Shown here piece by piece: positions 55,387 to 64,000 of a stretch of 64,000 nt of DNA; positions within the stretch are counted from its first letter, which is position 1; every line of letters starts with the position of its first letter. This stretch comes from Xiheibacterium sp038325765. Lineage in GTDB: Bacteria > Myxococcota_A > Polyangia > Nannocystales > Nannocystaceae. The notes below the pieces were generated by a model. It was given only the letters and a program-made list of their open reading frames with translations. It was not told the DNA's origin and did not search any database. The translations under genes and the position numbers were made by a program. The stretch is taken from the NCBI GenBank assembly GCA_038325765.1, contig JBBQJI010000002.1:191881-255880 (forward strand), given 5' to 3'.

Positions 55387-56699
55387 GGCGCGGTCGGTCG
55401 CAGCCACCGCACGGTGGCCAGCGACAGATCCTCTTGGAAGGTGATGATCAGCAGTGCCGCCAGCATCATCAGCAAGAAGGGGAACGTCATCCGGTACAGC
55501 TGCACGACCGGCCGTCCGAAGGCCAGCGACGAGATGAACAGGTTCATCCCGACCGGCGGCGTGAGATAGCCGAGCTCGAGGTTGGCGAGAAAGATGATGC
55601 CGAGGTGGACCGGATGGATCCCGTACTCCGCGGAGATCGGGATGATGAGCGGCACCACCACGATGATCGCGGAGAAGATGTCCATCAGGCAGCCGACGAT
55701 CAGCAAGAAGATCGTGAGCGCGATGAGAAACGTGAAGCGACTCTCGATGTAGCCCCGGATCGCGTCGAGGATGACCATCGGGACGCGCTCTTGGATGAGG
55801 AAGTTGGTCAGCCCCATCGCGACACCGAGGATCAGCATGATGGCGCCGACCATGACCAGCGACTCGCGGATCACCTTGGGCAGATCGGGCCGGGAGTCCT
55901 TCTTCCACAGGGTGATGTCGCGGTAGACGAAGACCTCGATCACCAGCAGGTAGATGGCGCAGATCGCCGAGGCCTCGCCGATGGTGACCAGGCCGACCGT
56001 CAGACCCGGCACACCGTAGATGCCGACCAGCACCACCACCGGCACCAGCAGCTCCCACTTCGCGGCCCAGATCGCCCTGACCGCCTCCCGCGCGTCGAAC
56101 GGCGTGTTCGCGACCTTGTGGGCCCGGCCGACCCACAGGGAGTAGGCGCCGAGTACCACCAAGAACAGCAGACCGGGGCCGATGCCGGCGACGAAGAGGT
56201 CGTCGATGCTGGTGCCCGCCACGATGCCATACAGGATGATCGGCAGCGACGGCGGGAACAGCAGCCCGATCGAGCCGCTGGAGGTGATGAGGCCGAGGCT
56301 GAAGCTCTCGGGGTAGCGCTCTTGGATCAGGATCGGGTGCAGCAGGCCACCCAGCGCGATGATGGTGACGCCCGACGCACCGGTGAAGGTCGTGAAGAAC
56401 GCGCACGAGGCGATGACGACGATGCCGAGCCCGCCGGGCAACCACCCGAGCAGCGCCCGACTGACGCGCACCAGGCGAGAGGCGGCACGCGACTCGGCCA
56501 TGAGAAAGCCGGCCAGCGTGAACAGCGGGATCGTCACCAGGTGGGGATTGGTCGCGAGCTTGTAGTGCTCCTCGGAGAGCACCACCAAGCTGGTGCCCGA
56601 CGCGGCGAAGTTGTGGATGCCCATGCCCCCCAGCACCGAGAACAGCGGCGCACCGAGCAGGGCGAGGACGATGAGGCCGATGACGACGAGCGCGCTCAT
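55383..56699 (-). CDS. dctM: TRAP transporter large permease, DctM/SiaM type
   Basis: Protein of 438 aa with about twelve TM helices. DctM motifs include FTLAGFLMAESRAASRLVRVSRALLG, TGASGVTIIALGGL, the Na-site-like SSGSIGLLFPPSLPIILYGIV and LELGYLTPPVGMNLF. It forms the sodium-coupled membrane channel of the TRAP importer for organic acids. Its ATG overlaps the DctQ stop (ATGA), so the two are coupled. Confidence 0.95.
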   Translation of the reverse strand: MSALVVIGLIVLALLGAPLFSVLGGMGIHNFAASGTSLVVLSEEHYKLATNPHLVTIPLFTLAGFLMAESRAASRLVRVSRALLGWLPGGLGIVVIASCAFFTTFTGASGVTIIALGGLLHPILIQERYPESFSLGLITSSGSIGLLFPPSLPIILYGIVAGTSIDDLFVAGIGPGLLFLVVLGAYSLWVGRAHKVANTPFDAREAVRAIWAAKWELLVPVVVLVGIYGVPGLTVGLVTIGEASAICAIYLLVIEVFVYRDITLWKKDSRPDLPKVIRESLVMVGAIMLILGVAMGLTNFLIQERVPMVILDAIRGYIESRFTFLIALTIFLLIVGCLMDIFSAIIVVVPLIIPISAEYGIHPVHLGIIFLANLELGYLTPPVGMNLFISSLAFGRPVVQLYRMTFPFLLMMLAALLIITFQEDLSLATVRWLRPTAP

Positions 56700-57703
56700 G
56701 CGGCACCTTGGGTGTGGGCACCGGGCCCCGTGGGGGTCTCGCCCGCGAGCGCGCCGAGGCAGCGCACGCCGAAGTGGAACGCGAGCAAGCCGAAGCCCAC
56801 CGGGAACATCAGCTGGAAGACCCACTCGTCGGCCCACGGCACCAAGGCGTGGGGATGCTCGCGGCTGATCGAGACCAGGCCGGCGCCCGCGCGGGCGAAC
56901 ACCGCCGACACCGAGGCCGCCAGCAGGTTGGTCGCGACCGCGAGCCAGCGCAGGCCGCGGGGCCCGACCAGCTTGCTCAGCGCGTCGATGTTGATGTGCT
57001 TGCCGCGCTGCGTCGCCATCATGGCGCCGAAGAACGCCACCAGGATGACCAGCTGGCGCAGCACGACGTCGATCCACGGCAGCTTCACCGCGTCGATGAA
57101 CACGATCATGCGCGCAGCGAACGAGCCCTCGGGCGGTGGCCCACCGACCGGGCCGTCGTCCGCCTCCTTGGCGACCGCGTCGATGCGACCCAGCTTGGCG
57201 AACTGCTCGTCTTCGGGCTCGTCCTCGGGCGCCGCGGCGGGAGCCCCGTTGTCGGTCTTGTTCTCGCCATCATCGCCATCGCCACCGTCACCCTCGCCCC
57301 AGTCGCCGCCGAATCCGTCAGCCGCCGCGGGCGCAGCCGCGGGCTCGGCAGAATCGCCGCCATCGCCCTCGCCCCAGTCGCCGCCGAATCCGTCGGCCGC
57401 CGCAGGCGCAGCCGCGGGCTCGGCTTCGTCGCCACCGTCGCCCGCACCCTCGCCCCAGTCGCCGCCGAACCCGTCGGCCGCCGCAGGCTGCTCCGGGGTG
57501 GCCTGCCCCGCGGCCTCGGCCACCACCGCCGGCTCCGCCTCGACGGGCGGCCCACTGTGCGCCCAGTGCTTCTGCAGCGGCACCAGGATGTTGCGGTAGA
57601 CGACGCCGTAGCCCGCCAACGCGAGCATCACCAGCACCAGCGTCACAGCCACCGCGGCCTCGGCCCGAACGAGCCTGTCCTCGACCGCGCGCAGGAACTT
57701 CAT
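56696..57703 (-). CDS. dctQ: TRAP transporter small permease (DctQ) with a repeat-bearing insertion
   Basis: Protein of 335 aa, against about 160-230 for usual DctQ. TM1 at residues 18-40; residues 46-195 are an acidic Ala/Gly/Asp/Glu/Pro insertion with three copies of a 25-27 residue repeat (AAADGFGGDWGEG); then TM2 (PWIDVVLRQLVILVAFFGAMM), TM3 and TM4 (DEWVFQLMFPVGFGLLAFHF). HINIDALSKLV and the rest of the family core are intact. The insertion falls in the loop between TM1 and TM2. The start is supported by TATGTA 7 nt upstream. Confidence 0.85.
   Translation of the reverse strand: MKFLRAVEDRLVRAEAAVAVTLVLVMLALAGYGVVYRNILVPLQKHWAHSGPPVEAEPAVVAEAAGQATPEQPAAADGFGGDWGEGAGDGGDEAEPAAAPAAADGFGGDWGEGDGGDSAEPAAAPAAADGFGGDWGEGDGGDGDDGENKTDNGAPAAAPEDEPEDEQFAKLGRIDAVAKEADDGPVGGPPPEGSFAARMIVFIDAVKLPWIDVVLRQLVILVAFFGAMMATQRGKHINIDALSKLVGPRGLRWLAVATNLLAASVSAVFARAGAGLVSISREHPHALVPWADEWVFQLMFPVGFGLLAFHFGVRCLGALAGETPTGPGAHTQGAA
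57254..57484. repeat. Three in-frame repeats in the dctQ insertion
   Basis: About 75-81 bp per unit, encoding AAADGFGGDWGEG-D/A-GG and Ala/Pro/Glu spacers three times. Divergence between copies is small, so recent expansion is likely. Confidence 0.8.
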
Positions 57704-57716
57704 CCGACGTTACATA
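57704..57716 (-). promoter_or_regulatory. -10-like TATGTA before dctQ
   Basis: TATGTA (reverse strand, 57716-57711) ends 7 nt before the ATG at 57703, in the 85-bp gap after dctP. It could give dctQM their own transcript. Confidence 0.5.
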
Positions 57717-57788
57717 CCCCAACGCCGCGCGGCCGTCAGCCGGCCGTGGCCGTTTCGCAGTCGATCGGCGCGGCGCCGGCTGGACGCA

Positions 57789-58817
57789 TCACTTCGGCGC
57801 GGACTCGAGGTGCCCGAGCATCGCCTTGACCAGGGCGCCGTCCAGGACCCCGTCCTTGATCAGCTTCTCGCGGGCCTGGACCGCGATCGAGGCCCACTTC
57901 ACGAAATCGCCGGGCTCGACGACGGTGAGACCGGCGTCCTTGAGGCTCTTGATCGCCTTCTTGTTGTCCTTGCGGATGCGGCTGACGAGCGCCTGATATT
58001 TCTCGGCCGTCACCGCCGTGAGCACCTCTTGGTGCGCGACCGGCAGGCTGTTCCACGCCTTCTGGGTCAGCACCGAGCCGCCGATGCCGACCGACAGCTT
58101 GAGGTTGGTGACGAACGCCGCCTTGCTGTACCACTGCAGCGCGATCGCACCGTACGGCGAGTTGGTGAACGCGTCGATGAGTCCGGTCTGCAGGCTCGGT
58201 AGCACGTCGGGCACGCCGAGCTCGACCGCGTTGACGCCAGCGACCGACATCACCGCCTTCGACACGGGGTCGGTGTCCCACACCCACATCTTGGTCGACT
58301 TGATGTCGTCGGGGGTCTTCACCGCCGTGTTCGAGAACAGGTAGATGAAGCCGACGTCTCCCCAGGCGCCGAGCTTGAAGCCACCCTTCTCGAGCATGGC
58401 CTCGAAGGTGGCGCTCATCTTGCCGCGGACGTAGTCGAGCTGGTTCTCGTCCTTGAACAGCAGCGGCAGCTGCAGCATGAGCAGCTGCGGATCGATCTCG
58501 CCGAGACCGACGCTCGTGAGCGCGCCGCCGTCGAGCTGACCGTGGCGCATCTTGAGCACCGTGGCCTTCTCGTCGCCCATCGTGCCGCCGAAGAACACGA
58601 CGATCTCGAGCTCCTTGTTGGTGCGGGCGTAGACCTCGCGCGCGGTGTCCTCGAACGCCTTGGCCCAGCTCGATCCTTCGGGGGCGAGCGTGGCGAGGCG
58701 GAGCTGCCGCGCCTTGCCGCGAGCGATGTACGGCGCCCCGAAGAGACTGGCCGCCGAGGCGGCGGCGGTCGTTCGGATGAAGCGGCGACGGGTGGCGACG
58801 GATCGAATGCGCGGCAT
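57789..58817 (-). CDS. dctP: TRAP transporter substrate-binding protein, DctP family
   Basis: Periplasmic binding protein of 342 aa. Tat-type signal (TRRRFIRTTAAASAASL) then the DctP fold: RLATLAPEGSSWAKAF, EIVVFFGGTMGDEK, LGAWGDVGFIYLFSN, DVLPSLQTGLIDAFTNSPYGA and the C-terminal helical hinge. The ligand, commonly a carboxylate held by a conserved Arg, is unknown. GGAG lies 7 nt before ATG 58817. Promoter region has TATCCA flanked by CCATGG sites. Confidence 0.92.
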   Translation of the reverse strand: MPRIRSVATRRRFIRTTAAASAASLFGAPYIARGKARQLRLATLAPEGSSWAKAFEDTAREVYARTNKELEIVVFFGGTMGDEKATVLKMRHGQLDGGALTSVGLGEIDPQLLMLQLPLLFKDENQLDYVRGKMSATFEAMLEKGGFKLGAWGDVGFIYLFSNTAVKTPDDIKSTKMWVWDTDPVSKAVMSVAGVNAVELGVPDVLPSLQTGLIDAFTNSPYGAIALQWYSKAAFVTNLKLSVGIGGSVLTQKAWNSLPVAHQEVLTAVTAEKYQALVSRIRKDNKKAIKSLKDAGLTVVEPGDFVKWASIAVQAREKLIKDGVLDGALVKAMLGHLESAPK

Positions 58818-58843
58818 CGGAGGACTCCAGACAGGGTGAGGTT

Positions 58844-58860
58844 CCATGGATACCCCATGG
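58844..58860 (-). promoter_or_regulatory. CCATGG pair around the dctP -10 TATCCA
   Basis: CCATGG occurs at 58844-58849 and 58855-58860, 11 bp apart, bracketing TATCCA (reverse strand 58852-58847). One-turn spacing suits a regulator site. Confidence 0.4.
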
Positions 58861-58880
58861 GCGCTAGCGCAATGAAGGGG

Positions 58881-58899
58881 CGATCGTCGGCGACGATCG
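58881..58899 (-). terminator. 8-bp hairpin after the TatT-like gene
   Basis: CGATCGTC-GGC-GACGATCG, then CCCCTTCATT on the reverse strand. It separates the TatT-like gene from dctP, so the TRAP genes may be expressed apart from it. Confidence 0.5.
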
Positions 58900-58909
58900 G
58901 AGATGCTGA

Positions 58910-59977
58910 TCAGGGACGCGACGGAGTCGCGGCTGGGGCTGCGGCTGGCGTCGACCCAGCCGCTGGGGCTGCGCCGTTGGGCGCCTCCACCGGTGGCTCA
59001 CCTTGCGGCGTCGGCTCGGTCGGCGGCGCCGTCATCGGCCCCGCGGTCAGGATCAGACGATCCGCGCTGGCCTTCCAGAACCGCGCCCGGCTCCGCGCGA
59101 CCTCGTTGTTGAGGCGCAGATCGGGCTCGGCGGTGACGTCGGCCTCGAGCACCCGCTGCATCAGCCGATCGAACAGCGGCCGGTCCTGCACCTGGGGACA
59201 GTAGAAGCGCGCGTAGAGAAACGGCACCAGCAAGTTGCGGTCTCCCCACTTGGCCATCGCCTGGTCGAAGACCACCTTGGCCTCCTCGGGCTTGCCACCG
59301 AACACCACCGGGCGCGAGACCAGATAGACGGCCTGCATCACCAGGGGCGAGCCGGCGTTGTAATCCGGATCGAGCTCGATGATGCGCGCGAGCATCGTCT
59401 CGACCGCACCGAGCCCGCGCAGGGCGGCGGTGTCGTCCTTCGACAGGTTGATCGTGGACAACCACCCGTAGGTCGCCCAGAACAGACCGGCGGTGTCGGC
59501 CTTCTCCAGCGACGCGAGTTCCTTGCCGAGCGTGTCGATGTCGCCGGCCTCGGCGGCCTTGCGCAACGCCGGACGATCGAGCAGCGCGAAGCCGTAGTCG
59601 CGCCCGCGCAGGTAGTGGATCTTCGCGCGCCGCGTGAGCGCGTCGACCTGTTCGGTGGTGCCGAAGCGGTTGGCCTGTTCGAGATCGGCCTCGAGGATCG
59701 CGAAGGCGTACGAGTTGTAGCCGCGCGCGAGCAGCAGCAGCAGCGACTCGTTCTTGGGCGACGACACCAAGAACGTCTCGAGCGTCTTGAGGCTCGCCGG
59801 GAACGCGTCGCGGGCGAATTCGAGGTCGCTTTCGCGGTCCATCGCGACCGCGCCGAACTCGAGCATCCCCGAGGTGGCGTTGGCGGTGAGCTTGTTGAGG
59901 TTGCAGGCGCCCACGGCGAGGGCGATCGCCACCACGCTGGGGCCGCGCGAGCGGAGATTCGCCAGAAATCGGGACAT
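58910..59977 (-). CDS. TatT-like TRAP-associated lipoprotein
   Basis: Protein of 355 aa with lipobox AVGACN and a helical TPR-type body (TTEQVDALTRRAKIHYLRGRDYG, YGWLSTINLSKDDTAALRGLGAVETMLARIIELDPDY, split). TatT (Treponema Tp0956) is a TRAP-associated lipoprotein that pairs with a periplasmic binding protein; the neighbouring dctPQM supports the same role here. C-terminal Pro/Ala tail is low complexity. The start is supported by TACTCG 7 nt upstream. Confidence 0.85.
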   Translation of the reverse strand: MSRFLANLRSRGPSVVAIALAVGACNLNKLTANATSGMLEFGAVAMDRESDLEFARDAFPASLKTLETFLVSSPKNESLLLLLARGYNSYAFAILEADLEQANRFGTTEQVDALTRRAKIHYLRGRDYGFALLDRPALRKAAEAGDIDTLGKELASLEKADTAGLFWATYGWLSTINLSKDDTAALRGLGAVETMLARIIELDPDYNAGSPLVMQAVYLVSRPVVFGGKPEEAKVVFDQAMAKWGDRNLLVPFLYARFYCPQVQDRPLFDRLMQRVLEADVTAEPDLRLNNEVARSRARFWKASADRLILTAGPMTAPPTEPTPQGEPPVEAPNGAAPAAGSTPAAAPAATPSRP

Positions 59978-59990
59978 CGGCGCGCGAGTA
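59978..59990 (-). promoter_or_regulatory. -10-like TACTCG before the TatT-like gene
   Basis: TACTCG (reverse strand, 59990-59985) ends 7 nt before the ATG at 59977. Last base departs from the consensus. Confidence 0.4.
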
Positions 59991-60054
59991 TCGCAGCGCC
60001 GCCACGGGGTGACAACAACGGGCGCTAACCGTAGGCTTGGCCGCCCGAGGCTCG

Positions 60055-60549
60055 ATGGCTCCCCCGATTCCACATGCCCGCCCCCGAAGGCAGATCCGCG
60101 CGCGCGATGCCCGAGGGCACGGCCGTCCGCTGCTCGCGATTACCCTCGTGGTCGGCCTCGCCCACGGCGCGGTGGGCTGCGACAACCGCGTCTCGCAGTG
60201 CAACCGGCTCATCGATCCGGTCACCCGACACACGGGGGCCCTGGCCGCCTCGATCGGCAAGCTCGGCGAGATCCAGAATGACCCGTCGGTGACCGACGGC
60301 GTCATCGCTGCCATCGAGGCCGCCAAGAACGACATCGCGGCGCTCGAGTTCGACGACCCCAAGGTCGCCGAGTTCGCCAAGCAGTACCTGGTTCTGCTCG
60401 CCACGGCCGACTCCGTCACGCGGGCGATGGCCGCCGCCGCCAAGGCCAACGATGGCGACGCGCTGGGCCGCGCCTCCACCGAGGCGGACGCCCTCGTCGC
60501 CCTCGAGGCGTCGATCGTCGACGGCGTCAACGCGTACTGCCAGGGCTGA
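60055..60549 (+). CDS. Small helical lipoprotein of unknown function
   Basis: Protein of 164 aa with signal and lipobox HGAVGC. The mature part is helical (LGEIQNDPSVTDGVIAAIEA, then KYLVLL-like helices), with Cys at CNRLID and CQG. Not recognised. ATG at 60055 has GAGG just before it; a TTG at 60037 in frame, 5 nt after a TAACCG box, is the alternative. Followed 34 nt later by the next gene in the same direction. Confidence 0.65.
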   Translation: MAPPIPHARPRRQIRARDARGHGRPLLAITLVVGLAHGAVGCDNRVSQCNRLIDPVTRHTGALAASIGKLGEIQNDPSVTDGVIAAIEAAKNDIAALEFDDPKVAEFAKQYLVLLATADSVTRAMAAAAKANDGDALGRASTEADALVALEASIVDGVNAYCQG

Positions 60550-60583
60550 GCTGCCGATGCACGTGGACCGCCAGGGCTGACCG

Positions 60584-61582
60584 ATGACGCTGCTCGCGAC
60601 CTTCGATCCGTCCGCCGATCCGTGGGGCATCGCGATGATCGTGTGTGCGGGCGTCTGCGGCTTCGCGCTGCTGTGGTGGCTCGTCGCCGTGCTGATGCGC
60701 CAGCCTGCGCGTGGGGCCGGCCGCGTCCTCGGGCTGGGCCTCGTGGGCTACCTCGGCTGTGCGATCGCGAGCGTGGCGATCCGCGTGGGCACTCCGCCGC
60801 CCGCCCCTGCCCCGGCGCCTCAGGGTCCGGCGATCGTGCTCGAGGCCAAGGTGCCGGTGGATCCCGACGCGGATCCCGAGGCCGCGGCGACCGAGCGCGC
60901 GGCGGCAGAGCGGGCCGCGGCCGAGCGCGGCGCGGCCGAAGCTGCGGCGGCCGACCATGCCGAGGCGAGCGCCACGCCCACGGCCACCGCGGGCGCCCCC
61001 GCCGAGCTGCCGAGCGCCACCCCGGTGCCCGCCGCCGAGCTCGGACCGCCGACGCTCGCCGGCCGCGAGGCCCTGCGCTTCGTCGACGAGGTCGCGCGGG
61101 ATGCCGACAAGTGCAGCGACGCCAAGCAGATCGCCGCGGCCGCCCGCGAGCTGCCGGGCGCCCTGTCCGACGTCCCCAAGGCGAGCGTGGGCAAGGCCGC
61201 GCAGCGGCTCGAGTCATGCCGTCGTAAACTCGCGTGGGCGATCACCTTCCGGATCCGCAAGGAGCGCGTCGCCGCCCGCCGTGCCCTGGGCGAGGCCCTG
61301 CAAAAGCGCCTGCGCGAGCAGGGCATGCCGGTGCTGGTGAACCTGCGTGGCGCCGCCTACGAGCGCATCCGCATCGGCGGCGCCACCCTCGACCCCGCCA
61401 AGGCCCAGAGCCTGCTCGACGGCGGCCTGCGCAACGAGCTGGTCGCGGCCGGCTTCGCCGAGATCGTGCTGGCCGACATGAAGCAGTCGATCAAGGAGAC
61501 GCCAGCAGTGCGCACGGACGCGGAGCTCGCGGCGGACGAGCTCGCGCCGATCGGGCTGTCGCGGAAGATCGCGGCGCCGTAG
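60584..61582 (+). CDS. Membrane-anchored protein of unknown function
   Basis: Protein of 332 aa. Two N-terminal TM segments (IAMIVCAGVCGFALLWWLVAV and VLGLGLVGYLGCAIASVA), an Ala/Glu/Pro-rich linker (about residues 75-150), then a helical/alpha-beta domain with Cys pairs (KCSDAK and ESCRRK). Not recognised. Likely in an operon with the preceding lipoprotein. Followed by a duplicated hairpin region before lon. Confidence 0.65.
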   Translation: MTLLATFDPSADPWGIAMIVCAGVCGFALLWWLVAVLMRQPARGAGRVLGLGLVGYLGCAIASVAIRVGTPPPAPAPAPQGPAIVLEAKVPVDPDADPEAAATERAAAERAAAERGAAEAAAADHAEASATPTATAGAPAELPSATPVPAAELGPPTLAGREALRFVDEVARDADKCSDAKQIAAAARELPGALSDVPKASVGKAAQRLESCRRKLAWAITFRIRKERVAARRALGEALQKRLREQGMPVLVNLRGAAYERIRIGGATLDPAKAQSLLDGGLRNELVAAGFAEIVLADMKQSIKETPAVRTDAELAADELAPIGLSRKIAAP

Positions 61583-61596
61583 TGCGGGCGACCCCA

Positions 61597-61686
61597 AACG
61601 ACGAAGGCCCACGCCGCACCGTGGTGCTGCTCGCGCACCACCCCCGAACGACAAAGGCCCACGCCGCACCGTGGTGCTGCGTGGGC
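61597..61686. terminator. Duplicated 34-bp terminator-like element between convergent genes
   Basis: A 34-bp segment starting AACGACRAAGGCCCACGCCG occurs at 61597-61630 and 61647-61680 (period 50). The second copy folds into a 14-bp stem with one mismatch (61657-61670 with 61673-61686) followed on the reverse strand by CTTTGTCGTT, a plausible lon terminator. The first copy keeps the inner part only. Confidence 0.7.
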
Positions 61687-61708
61687 CCCGGGCCACCTCG
61701 GCCCCGGT

Positions 61709-64000
<2,292 letters not shown>

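Overview
The window is about 64 kb of very GC-rich, densely packed bacterial chromosome with no phage, insertion sequence, CRISPR array or plasmid genes. Gene content points to a myxobacterium (Myxococcota), most likely Nannocystis/Enhygromyxa-like. The signs are a MYXO-CTERM-type C-terminus, a TPR-carrying Ser/Thr kinase, many lipoproteins with a Gly/Ser/Thr/Asp linker after the lipobox, Cys-rich DUF4215-like repeats, von Willebrand lipoproteins and MJ0042 zinc-ribbon proteins. The family assignment is inference.

Layout. 0-5.1 kb: an envelope/signalling operon (BamA-like outer-membrane protein, DUF4390, NtrY-like kinase) joined by ATGA overlaps, a divergent single-domain response regulator and a GlmU-like nucleotidyltransferase. 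5.3-13.5 kb: PATAN/DUF4388-TPR protein, NeuB-like synthase, S46 peptidase, lipid-kinase-like protein and a DUF3829 lipoprotein. 13.5-22.4 kb: RpoH-like sigma factor, medium-chain dehydrogenase and GT-C-like membrane protein, two small conserved proteins, OmpA/MYXO-CTERM protein, degenerate aldo-keto reductase, QueF and a low-complexity lipoprotein. 22.6-28.4 kb: Ser/Thr kinase with TPRs, tRNA-His, cell-wall amidase and a membrane protein. 28-32 kb: three zinc-ribbon genes around an array of eighteen 14-bp repeats, then a broken histidine kinase. 32-42.6 kb: pyrE, lipoproteins, a beta-propeller-like protein, purQ, a FadL-like porin, purL and a winged-helix-like protein. 42.8-55.3 kb: tandem von Willebrand lipoproteins, leuS and a run of surface lipoproteins. 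55.4-60 kb: a TRAP transporter (DctP, DctQ, DctM) with a TatT-type lipoprotein. 60-64 kb: two unknown genes and lon, cut by the window edge.

Together the genes mix housekeeping functions (LeuS, PurL, PurQ, PyrE, QueF, Lon, tRNA-His, sigma factor) with envelope and secreted functions. Most transcription units are short, and many divergent or convergent pairs sit within 20-200 bp.

The most consistent unexplained signal is regulatory. About twenty starts lie 5-10 nt (mostly 6-8) downstream of a TAnnnT-like -10 box, often with GTG or TTG start codons and no Shine-Dalgarno. A smaller set has clear GGAG-type ribosome sites. This suggests widespread leaderless transcription and was used here to choose starts. 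Other notable items are the 14-bp array, an aldo-keto reductase whose active-site loop is replaced by a hexanucleotide expansion, a DctQ with a large repeat-bearing insertion, and several paired or palindromic candidate operators.
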